Positions 35,901 through 50,900 of a DNA stretch of 64,000 nucleotides are shown here, piece by piece. The number at the start of each line of letters is the position of its first letter. Positions within the stretch are counted from its first letter, which is position 1. This stretch comes from Tanytarsus gracilentus (taxonomy: Eukaryota; Arthropoda; Insecta; Diptera; Chironomidae): contig JAXRKN010000042.1 in NCBI GenBank assembly GCA_038502055.1, positions 1,550,001 through 1,614,000 on the forward strand. Reading direction: 5' to 3'. The notes under the pieces were generated by a model. That model made no database searches. It was not told where the DNA came from and saw nothing but the letters and a program-made list of their open reading frames with translations. The position numbers were made by a program, and so were the translations under genes.

Positions 35901-38900
35901 TCCAAAAAAATATTATAGGCCAATAAATCGATTATTGATGTTTTGACACGCTTTTGATTGAGTGAGTCTATGAGAATTGTTTCATGTGTGTATAAAAATA
36001 TTTTGCTAAATTAAAAACACAGCTCCAACAAAATAAAATAATATCATTATTCTCGTCATCAATTGTAATCGTCAAGTGGGATATTGGAACAAATTTATAA
36101 ATAAAATTTGAAACCTCATGGTAGAGTGTGACACATAAAATGAGCAACAAAGGATCTAAGTGAAATCAATTGATTTTGATACCAGAATTTTGTTAAAAAA
36201 TCCTAATTGAATTTTATTTTTGGATCTTCAGTGACTTTATTGAAATTTTGACCTCTTTTACTGTCACTCAGAAATTTTTATGTTTTAAAAATTCAAAGAG
36301 TTTTTTATCTTTTTCCCTAAACTTTAAAGTTTTCGCTTTCAAGTTTCAACGAATCAATAAAGGATATTACTCAACTTTTCATTTTAGAGCAGTCGCTGAT
36401 TTGCTAAAATTTGGGTCAAATTCTTCTTCTTCTCATAGCTTTCAAAAAAAGAAAACAAATTGATTTTTTTCGTTTCTATTTCAGATTTTGTATTTCAAAT
36501 GTCAATAGGTCGAGGTTGATATTGATTATTGATTGATTGATTGATGACTGAGAGGTAGCGCGTTGGAGTTACCGAGGAGACGCAAACCATGCAGAACTCT
36601 TAGATTTCTCTTAAGAATAAGTATAAACCCCTTTTTTCCCCCTAACAGAGGCGCCCCGCGGGAATCGCCCACCTCGGGAGCTGCAACACGCGTCTTGAAA
36701 AAGACGCACTAGCGATCGAATTACCCCTCTCAGAGTTTTAATGTTAGTCGTCATGGAACGTCAAGCGGAATTTCCCAATCAAGACGCCGTAATCCATGAC
36801 GTAATAAATTTTCATTATGAACAGTCTTGTGATCACTCATAGAGTGTTTCCAACTAATCACAATTATGGGTTAGTTAACTAAACCTTACGGTTGCAGTTA
36901 TAAAATAAATAAATCAAAGGTGGTTTCGACGGCATTTTATAGACATTTTATATTTATAAAGTTACCGCCACTAAAACCTTCCTCAGCCCTGACAAGCTGT
37001 TAGGAACTGGCCCACCCACAATACAAAACAAACAAACATATAACATAAATTTATAAAGTACAAAGTCAAACCAATTGTATAAAAGTTTGGTTTATCATCT
37101 ACCTTCCTCCATCTAATCTAGTTGATTAGAATGGGATGTACAGGTCATTCAACTTTCGTCCGTAAGTACTCACTGCTTCCTTCCTCAACTGGTCACTAAG
37201 ATTAACAGTTGGTTTTGTTGGATACCAACGAATACGAGATCAAAATGTCATTAACTTGATAAAAATTATAACATAAAGAATAAAAATAACATTTATGTAA
37301 AACCCCATATTTCCCCTGTAAGTTAAATAAAATTTTCTATCAACTCTTTGACTGAATCCACGTTTCTTTTATTCAAAAAAAACTCAAAAATCTAACTTTT
37401 ATAAAAAACCATCCCAATGCGCTTATTTTCCCCTGGTGACAATAGGTCGAGGTTGATGATTTGTTAAAAAATTATTTTCTTTGTTTATTAATTTTTTCAT
37501 GGATTTTTAGCTTCCATTTTTAAATAAATAAATATTAAAATTAATTTCCAATATCCCAAGACTTTCAGTCTAGTTATAAAAATATATTTACAAAATAAAA
37601 ATAATTGCATTCTTATAAGTTCATAAAATTCATTATTACAAATTGGTAAATGTTGTGATTGTTAGTAAAATGTGATGATAAATTAATAATTATTCTAGTT
37701 TACACTCACACACTCAAATTTTATATACACAAAGGATTAAAACATTGTTCTGAATGATAAAAGTGCTTAATTGACATGAAATTACACGCAAGTGCGATAA
37801 ACACGACAAAACTTTTTAAGTGCACGGAAATTTTTCTCAGTCTTTTTGTCGATTTCTACCCAAAAAATGAAATGAAAAGAAAATGAGACTCGCGAGTTGT
37901 TTCGGTGCGAAGGCATTGAACCCTCCTGTGAGTCATGAAGTGAAGACAATTTTCCACCCCTAATCTCAGGCAAACGACTGAGGTAGAATGGTTATTGAGA
38001 ATTTGAGATATAATGAAATATTTTTTATACAAACGTGCATGAGAATGGTACGAGGGAGTTTTATGAGTCTTCAAGGATGGCCGAAAAATAAGAAACATTT
38101 TTAATAATTTCATTTTTTTGAATTTAAATATTTTTTGAAAAATAAAGTTAAAAAATTAAAATAAACAAATTTTTGGACATTTCTCTCATAAAAAATCCTC
38201 CATAAAAAGAGTCAATTTTTACCAAATTTCAGTATCAAAATTCTTCATCAAAAATCTCGCTTTATGACTCGCACTATCACATGGCAGTGTAACTTTACTA
38301 GGCGAAGGTTTATGGAGCGGAATAATTGGACACTTGGGAAGGTTCTCGGTGACATCGTCAAAGGACGAATCAGTCATGTATTCATTCAAATCAATGAGTT
38401 TAGGTGGCTCAAGTGAGTACCTTTTAACACTTTCACTCTCGATTCCATTGGTGGTAGATTGAAGGCACTCATTCAACATGACATCCGTCGAGATTATCGC
38501 TGATGTAGATTTAGAAAATTCCTCAATCAATTTCTCGAAGGAGCGCGTGACATTTTTACTAATATTCATGTACGGCTCATCATCGCTGCTATCGAGAAGA
38601 CTTTTGCGAGCATTTTTGAAACTTAATGACTCTTTCGATTTACTTAAATCGTTCGGATCGGAATAGATTGCTGCCATGCGATAGCTATTGCTTCGCTTTA
38701 CATGAGCTCGCATCATGTTCGGGTCAATGTTCTCGCACACCGCAATTTCATTCTTGGGGGTAAAATCGACAATTTTTGGACAATCGTTACGTTTCTTACC
38801 TTCGTCAACCTCATGAGGCTGTTGAGGTGCAAAAATAGCAGCTGCCTTTGACGGCGATGGAGGCGAATAGACAGGTGGGCCATTTCGAAGTGGAGCCGCA

Positions 38901-41900
38901 TCCTGAATGTTCACATAAGCACCGCGAATTGTGCCACTCGCGAGCACTTTCGACGAAACGGAATTTAGGTTAAGCGATAGCGAGCCATTCGGACGCATCA
39001 GGTGATTATTCGAAGTCATTTGATTGATATTATTATTATTTTTATCTTCAACACACTTGTTATCAATTTTCGTTCGTTGCGGAACGACTGGACGAATAAC
39101 TTGATTTGATCTTCGATAAATGCCCGCACTTGAGTGAGATTCAGAACTTTCTGAGACCGTTTGTGGAGATTTTCTGTGATGATTCTCCACAAATTTCACT
39201 TCTGTTGTTGTTGACTCGATTGTACTCGTCGCTTTGACACATGGTCCAGGGGAAAAGGTTGTAATTGCGCCTTTCTTACGTTTCAGACTATTGCTATCGA
39301 ATATGACATTGCCATGCGCATCCATTTTCACCACTTTCTTTTCATCCCTTCCACGTTCGTTATCGATTTTTTCACCCTCGCTGCTATTTTCGCTTATAGC
39401 TAATAGGTTGCTCTCGGAACGGACGTTGCATGGCAGCTCGTTAAGGCTCACATATTCAGTTTCTTCGTTGATGTTTCCTTTAATTGACGAGAAAAATTAT
39501 TAACGCAAGTGTTAGAGATTTTTTAAATAATTCCACATGAATTTAAATTTTGCGCATTTTTGAACTTTAGCTTTTCAACGCCAGAGGACGTTAATTATGA
39601 GTGAAGAGGAAAAGTTTTTAAAAATTTAACGGAAAATTTCAATGCAGTTAAAACTCACCCGATAAAACTGTCGCTAAATTTCTCTTCAAGATATCTCCAC
39701 TCGAGTAATAAATTCCATTTGAAGTCGCTTTCTTCTTGGGCGTTTGAACTTCAGATATTGTTACATATTCATCGCCGCCACCTGCTGGAACCGAATTGTT
39801 CTCTTTATTCGGCGATTTCTTGTGTGGATGAAGAACTTCACGCAGCTTACCTAGCATGCTGTTAAGTGGCAATAACGGAGAAGTTTTACGAGTTATCTTG
39901 GGAATTTCTGATTGACCTACGACAGTTGCATAACCCGTATTATGATTGACATTCAAAATATTATCCTCGATCTTAATCTCCTCTTCACCGTAATTATTTT
40001 TCCTTGCACTCTCGTCGTCGCTGGGTGTTGGAGTGATTACACACATCGATGGAATTCTGCTGGTATTGATTGTGGTTTTAACTCTTATTCTCTCCGTCCT
40101 CTCAACACACTCGAGATCGGAACTTTCTGAGCACTCAAACTCGGAATAGAGACGCACATTTTGATTGGTCGGCGATGAGTTGGAATCAACTGGCGATGAA
40201 CTTGTATTGTTACCGCTATCGGGCGAATCAATTCGATTGATGAGTGTTTCTTGATGAACAAGTGCGGCCACTTCCTTTTGCAGTAAAACACCATTGCGTT
40301 TTATTGTGCCACTCTTTTCCAAAGTACTTCCGACGGTACTTGTTGAATAGCTTCTCTCGAGTGTACCAGAGCTCGTTGAACTGCTGCGATTTAATGAACT
40401 TTTACGTTCAGGAACGGATGGACCTTCATGTGATAACACGGCTGTACAAACAGTTCCAGCAGAACTGCTGGTGGTTGTCGATCCCTTGCCAAAAAGTTCA
40501 TATTCGTTTTCGGGTGAGATCACAGTTTGATTTCCAGAACTTTCAAATGAATTTGTGCTCGACAAAGCCATTGAAGATTGAATAGGCGTGAGTGAATCTT
40601 CTTCTTTGAGTGTCTTAAGCCCCGAGTCAACATGAAAAGATGTGTAATAGCCTTCAGTGTCGCATGAATATATCGAACATGTTTCATCTTCATGGAAACC
40701 GTCAAACGGAAGCAATTCCGGAGTTGCTGTACCCTCACTTGTGATGCTGCTCGACGCGGAAGTATTTAAGAATCTGCGACGGGAAATAATCGAACTTGGT
40801 GGACCCGATGGATGACTCAGCGATTGACTTGATGCACTCGATTTGGGATGTGCTGTTGTCGATGTGATTTCACTTCCAATTGAAGTTCTTCCCGACTCTG
40901 AACTTGCACTCCAATTGCCACTCGATGAATGCGGTTCCTCCTTGCTGTTGCCACCATGTTTTCGCTGTCGTCGAATCACTGCCGTTTGTTCTCTCATTCT
41001 CACGATATTATTTGAGATATTGACGGAAGGAACAACAGAGACTGGAGGCGGTTGCGTTGAGGCACTTGACACATTTAAGCTTCGTTCGGATGAAGAATAA
41101 GACGGCTTTCTCTCATGCGAAAGTCGTCGATCCTTCTCATTAATCTTCTTCTGTCGCTTATTTATCGCTTCCAAGACATTGAAATCATCAATGTCGTCAG
41201 AATTTTGTTTTGTCTTGATGCTCGCCTCGCTCGTTCCACTCAATCTATTTATCATGCGCAGACGATTCTTGCCCCACTGTTTCAATGAATTGAAATTGTA
41301 TGACGATCGCTTAACTTCAAATGCTGTCGATAATAAATCTTTCTTCAGCACGTCACTCGACTTGCTACGCGGCGCAATTGCTATTTCATTGTCACGGAAT
41401 GTTGACATTTCCACTTCTCCTCCGCTTACGTCGCTGTGAAGATTAAAAGTTATTTTTATGTTTTATTCCCAATTGAGTTAGTTTTTTTTCTGTCGCATGC
41501 ATGCTGCTGCATAAAGAATTAACAGAAATGTTTTTATAGAGCTAGGAAAATTTCCTTCAAACTGCGCATATGACTATAAAATGAAAATAAAATCTGTATA
41601 ATTTTTAATGACATCAACATAAATCCTCATTTTCGATACATATTTTTTCCACTGATGCGAGTAATAAAATATACTAAGAGATTTCCTCTGCTGGCGCATG
41701 AATGGAGGAAAATAATAAAATAAACTTTAATGTGGAAAAGATGCAGCCGATCATTGGGTGACATTTGTAAGTTTTGAGTACTTTGATAATTAAATTTTTA
41801 AATATTAAAATTATTATTTTAAAAAAATTAGGAAACATTTTTAATTATTTATCTTAACTGACTTAATAATTATGTTTTTAGTGAAAATATAAAAAATGTT

Positions 41901-44900
41901 TAAAGTGGGTGTTGGGTACCACTTGTAAAGATAGTGTTTGAAAATAAGTGCATAAAAAATGAGTTTAAGTCATCGGCACTTTGGCTGTCCGTGGCAGTCC
42001 TGTTCGACCATTCCTCAAAAATCATCTATGTCAATAGATTCCTGGTCCAATCACGAGTTCAACGATACCCATGAAGCCATAGTTCTGAAAAATGGACATT
42101 ATGGCTGTCCGTGGCACTACTGGCCGTCCATGATGGACATTCATCAAAAATCATCAATGCCATTCGATTCCTGGTCCAATTACGAGTTCAACGATACCCA
42201 TGAAGCCATAGTTCTGAAAAATGGACATTTTGGCTGTCCGTGGCACTACTGGCCGTCCATGATGGACATTCCTCAAAAATCATCTATATCAATCGATTCC
42301 TGGTCCAATCACGAGTTCAACGATACCCATGAAGCCATAGTTCTGAAAAATGGACATTTTGGCTGTCTGTGGCACGACCATAGGTCACGACTCGAAAAAT
42401 CATGTATGTCAATCGATTCCTGGTCAAGTTATGTATCAATGCCAATCGATTCCTGGTCCAATCACGAGTTCAACGATACCCATGAAGCCATATAAGAGAA
42501 AATTTGTATGAAAAATGGACGTTATGGCCGTCCATGGCACGACCATAGGTCATGACTCAAAAAATAGTCAGTGCCTGCACATATAGACCCTAAGAGCTAC
42601 CATCTGGCGAAAACTAGAAGTCTCTAGCTGGTCCAGGGACCGAGATCTCGCTTGTGCAGACGGACGGACGGACGGAATCACGAGCATATAAGCGTTACAC
42701 CACTTTGTGGGTTACGCTAAAAATAAAAAAAATATTGTATGCATAAAATAATTTTAATAAATCTAAATCCAAATTTCAAACAAATCAAAGGTACTTCATT
42801 TCATTTATTCCCACACCCATAGAGGAGATCAAGAAGAAAAATAAATTTATGCTTTTTAATACACATTTGTGACATTTCTGTTAATTAATTACACTCTCGT
42901 GGAGTTTGAGTAAAAATGGATTTATTATAAGCATTAACCAGATACACAAGGAAATAAAGCAAGAACTAACGAATGAAGCGTGCATGGCTGGTAACAGTTG
43001 TTACGTTCTGTAAAGCTTTTCTCAGACAAAAGCGAGATGAAATTTCGTGTTTCCGGAATGGCAATTAAAAACTCATCAGCGAATAGCTCGAGACTGCATG
43101 CGATGCATTCGTGAAATGTCCAAATGAGACTCGAATTACCCTAATTGTTCTTAACCGTTGCCCCAAATAATTAATTCAACTAGGAAGTTTTGAGACGTAC
43201 ACAAAAAAAACTTTGCACGCGACGTTCAAACATGCTTAATGCATTTCCTTTAACAAGGAATGGACACAAACCAAAGTTTTAAGAATATTTTCAAGAGTCC
43301 TTGATTATTTCTCTCTATAATTACTTTAATCAATAGCATGCTCTAAGCCACTGTAAATTAAATGAAATAAGCACAAACCCATCCACGGCAATTCCTTCGA
43401 TTTCCGTCTGATCTATTCCCGCGATTGTATTTCGTCGATTGCCTCGCGGTTTTCTCGAGCGTGAGCGACGCTTTACCGAGTCAGTATTACTGCTGTCATT
43501 CGCCTGCTCTTCAATTTGCGCCGCAATGCCAGTCTGAACGTGTAAGAGTGACTTTCGTGCTGCCGATTGACGATCAAAGCGTTTGCCACTGGTATCGACC
43601 CGAATGAGTTGCGCGGGATATCTGAGAAGAAAAAAAATAAGTGAATGAGAGAAAAATTTGTGTGTGAAGTGAAGTTTAGCGTTTCGTACTTTGATGCCAA
43701 CGTCTGACACTGTTCCTCGGGCGATGGTAATCGATGATCGAGTGGAATGTCTTTTTCGTCCTCCGATCGCCTGCTGGCACTCATGCTATGTGATGTGATC
43801 ATTATTATGCTATCTGTACAGTCATCTGGAGATGTAGTCGATGCTGCAGCTCTCAGTGAGATCATCGTTGTGTCCATTGATGTGTTGTGTGACACTCGAG
43901 CGACACAATTTGGCGCAACTGTCTCATCTCCAATTGCCTCCGTAGATGTCCATTTGCGAAGCTCCTCAAATGCCAGCGGCTATAATGGAAAATCAATGAA
44001 AAATTAATTCTTGCTCTCATCATTCTTAAATGACTAAAAAAACACACACACACACACACAGAGTCATCATAATCATTTTCGAGGCGTGACGCGGTCAGGA
44101 AAAGGTCATTAAAACTTTCTTCTTCTTACTCGGCTCCGAAGCCGTTTAAATGATTTCATTATTTTTTTGAGAGCAGCTTTTGGAAAGGCGGTGAACTACT
44201 GGACAATATCAATGTGAATGAATGACAGATGAGATTGGGAGAAAAATTGCGTTCAAATAAATTAAAATTGAATATTTTTTTGGTGTCGGCTAATGTCTTC
44301 ATTCGAATTCTATTTTTCCGTTAAATTTTTTATGTTTTTTTTGTCAAATCTTAAATCAATCAAATTAAATATTGAAAAATATTCGGTCGCCGACAGTAAT
44401 ACGAAAAAATTGCTTTTATGCTAGCTCATAAATCTTCGTGTAGATCACACGAGATGATAATTAATGTGGGAGTAAACTGTTATGTGTATTTTATGCTCTT
44501 TATATGAAACCTAATGCCGTTACTGGCTTTCGTTAAAGTTGTTACACTCTCCATGCATTTTGCTTTAATTAAATTGAGAGACTTGAGGCAAAAAATTAAA
44601 AGTTGGGAAAGGCAAAATTAACTCAACTCAATATGGCAGCAAAGGTTAAGATTTGACAGACATTTCTTAATTGATTTCTCTATTAAATCAATTCAATAGA
44701 GTGGTCGTGATTTTACATTAAAAATATTTTAGTCGAAAGTTGAAATTTTTATAAAGCAATTTCGCATATCTTTTCGGGTCATCATCGTGCGTTTCATGAT
44801 CATCAAAATGTGAACTCATCCGTCAAACAGACACTCACATAATTGTTCTCAAAATGTCAATGCAAATTATTAAAATGCTAGCGAAGGAAATTTAAAATTA

Positions 44901-47900
44901 TTTTTTTGAAGTTTCAAAATTCTTTGCCAGTTTTTTAAATATTTCACAAACATTTTACGATCATTTTTCATGAATCAATTAAGAGTTTAACAACAATAAT
45001 TTTGCTTGTTTTTCATCACATTTTTTTCTCTTCAACTAATGCTCGTAATTATAATTATAGATACAAAAGTATTCATAATGAACATGAGCACGAGCATAAA
45101 CATGAAGCCATAAAATTGCTTGTTGAAAACCTCATCAGAGTCTGGTTTCACATTGTCAATAAAAAAACATACACGATGAAAATCAATTACGGAAAAGTCA
45201 GGCGGCATTGCGTATGTAAATTAGAAAAAAATACAGTGGATCTGGGTTATCGCATGAATTTTTAATTAACTCAATTTTATTTAAAATAGTTTTTATAAAT
45301 ATAAACAAACACTCGTTTGTGTCCACACGACACGATCGTGATGATCATGATCATTAAAATAATTATTTACATGTAACTCAACCACAATGTGAGATATTAG
45401 AGTACAGCATGAGAAAATTTATCATAAACAATCACAATGGTGCTCCATGTATCAAGGGATGGTTTCATTAAAATTTTAAAATTAAAAATATTTAGAGATT
45501 TTTTTAATAGAATCCAAAGGTGAAACCTTTCCCTTGCGCACTCCCGCACGCATCATCTCATCACTCATAACAATAACATAAACAATCGATAATAAAACAA
45601 AATGATCATGAAAGAAAATTGAACTTTCAGAACTCACCATTCGCGTTTCAATTTCAATGTCGATTTTGTTTTTCATCCGCCGACGCGATCTCTCGAGAAT
45701 GGGTGTGCATATGAATGCATCCGAGCTTCTCCGACCACGTATGCCAATTAGTTCATCCATCGCTTCGATGGCAGGCACTGGAGTCTTTGCGGCAGCTTCA
45801 TAAATCTTCTGCAGTGTGTCCGTCCTCGTTTGCACAGTAAAGAGATTTGTGGTGATTTTGTATTCAGTCTTGAAGTGATTTTTAATTTGTATAAATGCCA
45901 CAAAATCGCTTTCAGCTGGAAAGAAAAAAGAGTCATAGGGTGGTTGCTCATTATTTCTGAGTGCTTATGATTTCTGAGTAAAACTAAAAACTTCGATAAG
46001 TTTGCTCCTTCGTCTCTAATTGTACAACTTCATATATTAAACGTATGTGTTTTGTCATTCTCCATAATTTTTGTAAAGGTTTAACAGGATTTTAAGGATA
46101 GGAAATGCCTTAAAAGCTCAAATAAAATTTTCCCATACATCGATAACCTTTACATATTTCATTGATTTTTTCTATGAATATTACCTTTTTTTATCCGGCA
46201 AAAAATTTTATTGCGTCGCGGAAATATCAATGATTAAATTTTTCATTTCGATATAAATCAGAAACTGTACCAGTCCGCTTATAATTGACATTTTTTACAT
46301 GCTTATAATTTCTGAGTCGACTTGCTCATAATTTCTGAGTAAATTTCAAAAAAGCAATCTTTGGAAATTAATAAAATTTTTACTTCACTTGGAAATTAAA
46401 AATACATATTGGGGTTTAAAAATACTAGAATATTAATGCAGGAGGTCAAAAAAAATACTCTTGGACAAGTTGCTGGTTGATATAAAAAAAGTGGCCATAA
46501 CAAGCACTTCCTCGGAAGTGGATATGACACTTTGGTTCAAAGAAAGTACATATTGACAAGTTTGAACAAAATATTAAGAGACTCAAACAAAAATCTTTAC
46601 TGGAAGCAAGATCCAGTGGAACTGAGATCCAGCGGAACTGAGATGCAGTGTTGGAATTGGGTATCAGTTAAAAAAGTTGTGTCTGTAAATAAATTTTGAG
46701 TGCAAAATAATCATTTCCAACTTTGGAAATAGTCACTTCCGACATTGGACACAAGCACTTCCAACTTCCTATTGAGAATTTTCATTCCTTAAAACTGACA
46801 TTATAATGTCCAAAAATAGTCACATACAATTTGTATGATACAACAAAATAAATTTCGTTCTTAAGCGTTGCCTCACAAATCAAGATCTGCCATCACAGTG
46901 TCTTCAAAATAAGTCACAAGGCAGCTCGTCACATAAAAACTTTTAAGACTTAAATAAAAACTTATGATTTTTTTTTAAATAAATAATTAATATCTTTTAA
47001 GACCTAGGTATGCTTGTTGGACTTAATTTCAATTCCTGCAAGTGTCATTTGATGATAGTAATAAAAAGTTTCCAAATAGTCATTTAAATGTATGTATGAT
47101 TTTGACATTTCAAAAGACTTTTGCTTCAATTAACACAAAAAATAGTGATATTTTTTCAAGTTTCAGCATATATCATGCTGCATGCTACTTTGGCAGCTCC
47201 GAAATATTTTTTCTTCAAATCTTGATGTGTTTTCAAACAAATAAAATATATAAAACATGCCTTTTTGGCAATTGGTTCCTAGTCATAATTCGATTTAACA
47301 TTTTACTCAGAAATTATGAGCAAATTTACTCAGAAATTATGAGCATCAACTCAGAAATTAGGAGCAAGAAAAAACACAATTTTTAAGGATGAAGGAGGCG
47401 ACGTAAAATTCTAGTAAAGGTCTTAAATTAAAGAAAAACAATTAAGCTTCATGTAAGATATTTTTTTTTGGATTTCATCAGTGCCTTCAAGGCAAATTTA
47501 CACTTCAAAGATCAGTTTTTGCGATTTACTCAGAAATAATGAGCAACCATCCTAATTAATGCGAGTTAATTGAGAAACTTCCGTTTGAGGGCAATTAATT
47601 TTAATGGAAATTAAAACAATTTATTTCGAGGGTGTTTGCTGATGAAATTCAGCTCAAATGCGAAAATTTTTTGAATACAATGAAAGCTATCTATTTAGCA
47701 ATAATTGTCACGAAATTTGTATGCGACACACTTGGCATATTGAGAATGGTTAGCATGCATACGAAAAATCTAGCGGAGGTCACTTATGTTTTTTTTTCTA
47801 ATTAATGACTCGCTCCAAAAAACTCCTTTTGTTCCTGTTATCGTCTCAATCTCTAAATTCACTAAACAGTAACCGCTTGCTATGGTAATGAATCACTTCA

Positions 47901-50900
47901 TGCCTCCAAAAAGAACTTCAACGCGTTTGAAGATCTTCCGCGGAGTGAATAGACAAAAAATTTTCATTCTTCTTGAAATTGCTTGTGCGTGTGTATCATT
48001 TTCAATTTTTTTTCGCTTCTTTAATTTTTTTCCGCTTTTAATAAAGAGTGACAATCATCGTAGTTGAAGAAAGAAGCCAAAAACTCGTGTGACCCATTCT
48101 GAATCATGAGAGTGGCTTTTGTGAATGGCGAAAATATTTTAAAGGATTATGAAATGCTTTTTGGGGATGTCATTAATTAATTGTGGATAAAAAAGCTTAA
48201 AACTCTAGTTCTCAAACCCACAAACTGCTCCCCATAATTATCTTCCCTTTTTCTACCTCGAAAGAAATTTTTCATTCATAAAAATTTCAAAGCGTTCGTA
48301 TAAAATTTTTATATATTTTTTTGCAACATTGTTCATTGAGTTCTCATAGAGAATTGAGGCGAGATTATTATTGAAGTTAATTGAATTACGTCCGAATTAA
48401 GCTTTGCTGTCTGCCTCTCTCTCTCACTTCACATTCCGATGATCATCATTTTTTCAGTCACATTCTTCTTATTTAACTACACGCTCAATTGAATCATCGA
48501 TGTCTTTAAACTTTCTTATGTACATGCTTGTGATCATGCAATTGAACAATTATTTACATTTTTTTCTCTCTCTTTTAGTTCTCATTTTACCACCGAGTCG
48601 TGTTTGTTCGCGACATGTTGAGTGATAAAAAAATTCAGGTTGTTTATTTTTAAATTTAATGTTTTGAAATATTTTTTAAGAAAATTACTATGTTTTTGCT
48701 AAAAGCCAATCAAATATTTTTTTAAACATCTTAAGTGCCTTACAACACGCCTCATCATTTCAACGATCACAATTGCATCTCAAGAGTCATTACAGCCCGA
48801 AAGTCATTGCATCTACAATGCATGAAAGCGAGTTTTCGAAAAAGTTGACACAAATGATATTGAAAATGTTGTCGAGGAAAAGCGAAAAGAGAGAGAAGCG
48901 ATTGAAAGTTTTAAACCGCAATTTGATGTTGTCTGAAAGAGTCTTTTTATTCACATCGCTGCTTTTGGTTCTCTTGGGTAAAAATCGGCTCTCATAGGTG
49001 TGACATTCTGAGCGGAAATTAAAGAGATTAAAAAAATTAAAAACTAGATGATTTTTAAATTTTATAAATTCGTAATAAATTAAAAGCGTTTCATTAAAAT
49101 TTAACCTAAAATTAAAATCTCCGACCTACTAATTTTTCACGGGCACAATAATAAATTCTTACGGTCACAGTCCAACCTCATACAACTATCAAATTAATCC
49201 TCAGATTTTAAATATAAAGCAAATATGAGGCACTCATAAATTAACTTCCACTCTAATCCTCTTTCGCTAGCGGCGGTAATTTCTCATGCCAACAATTACA
49301 AAACATTTCTCTGTCGCACATAGACTCAGCCTCAATATGAAGTGTTAATCTTCTTAAATGGGAGGCATTTGCAGCATCAAAGCCATTCTGAATTTATCAT
49401 GAGCTTTTCTGTGTCTTCTGTCTGGTTAACAATAACCGATATTAATTGCATGTGAGTCGATATCAGAAGAGATTTTAGCAAAATTTCTTTGTTGTGCCAA
49501 CATGAAGAAAGTTTACGAGAAATGATAGATTTACGGTCTGTTTATGTGGCTTGAGAGAAAATCTCTTAATTATGAGGTGAGTTTGGAGATTTTAAGAGTA
49601 ATTCCAAATTAATTGTGGCGGAGGTGTGTGAAGATTTGTTGGGTGATTAAGAAAAGTCCAAGGGGAGTGAAACTCTTTAATGTTAATATTATTAAATAGT
49701 TTTTTGTATTTATTCTTATCAGATTCCGATGAAACTGGCTACGTAAGCTTCATTCAATTCATAACCCATCCCTCTCACTTACAACAATCATTTTCATATC
49801 TTTAGGCGAATGCCTTTTAATGCCTCTCGACTGACCGATTCTCAACATACTCGAATATGGCAATGGCGAGTTTTCGTTTTTTTATCTCAACGACGAGTTT
49901 TTTTTGCATTAAATTTCTCTCCTTTAAGTGAGTCCATTTATGGTTGATGGAAAAAATTGTGAGAGGAAATTTTTTTAATATATTTTTTTCTGCACATTCT
50001 TTTGCAATAATTTTTCCTCTGTTGATCTGTTGTGAGTTTGAAGTTCGCATATAACAACGAAGCCTTACAGAATACGAAAGCTAAAAATTATTTATGGTCT
50101 CATTCATTCATAAGTCGATGAGGCGACACATCGTGATGCACATATGTGGAAAGCAAGGGTTGATTAACTTTGTTTATTTAAATATTTTTTAAAAATTCAT
50201 TTTAATTAAAATAAAATCCAAGTTTCAACCCCTTTTGTCATTCGTATGCATGTTCCATCATAACTTCTATGGAAATAATTCATGTAGTGAATGGGAATAA
50301 TTTTCATTAATTAAAGCCGAGGGTAAAGAGATGCATTTCATCTTGTAAATGAAGGTCAATTGATTTTTATGACTTCGGTTGCTGTCAGAAATCATTTTTG
50401 ATGTCAAATGCACTACATGCAGCCGAAAACGACATAAATTGATTCACAATTCAAACAGCTGCCTCTTCGTGCATGAAACAAAGAAAATTCTGCATCAATT
50501 CGGGTGTGAATATTAACAACAACGATATTGCACATATGAGGACAAAAGGATTCGGAGTTTTTTATGCATTCTCATCGTTGTGTGAATGAAAGTTTTTTTC
50601 TATACAAAGAATCGCTTCAATGCACTCTTTCTCGTAGCTGTTTTATGTATATCCGCTGTTTGTCAATGGACAGAAACACAATTGGATGACCTATGATTAA
50701 TGTTTTTAAAAAAATTAAGTTTTAGTTTTTATTATAAAAATTAAAATTGAAAAGTTTTAGTAATTTTTATGTTTTAAAAAAAATAAATATAAATTTACTC
50801 ATATTTTATCTATATTGCATTTTTAGGAATTGAACCTAATTCTTTTATTCATATTTAAAAATTCATTTCACTCAATTATTATTTTATTGAACTAAAACAA

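Larger units (their letters stand above)
41434..43378 (-). other. NHS intron 4
   Basis: A 1.9 kb intron with an atypical donor (GG/GTTTGT) and a CAG acceptor at 41434. It contains the 129-bp minisatellite and its GACG-rich tail. The remainder is AT-rich without coding signal. Confidence 0.5.

Noticed and set aside
36660..36720. rRNA or tRNA-derived SINE head inside the retroposed element
   Set aside because: The GC-rich patch and a weak A-box-like GGTAGCGCGTTGGA were considered, but there is no matching B box at the right spacing, and the tail orientation points to the opposite strand.
42037..42566. CRISPR-like array
   Set aside because: Units are contiguous 129-base tandem copies without spacers, in a eukaryotic intron, so this is a minisatellite.
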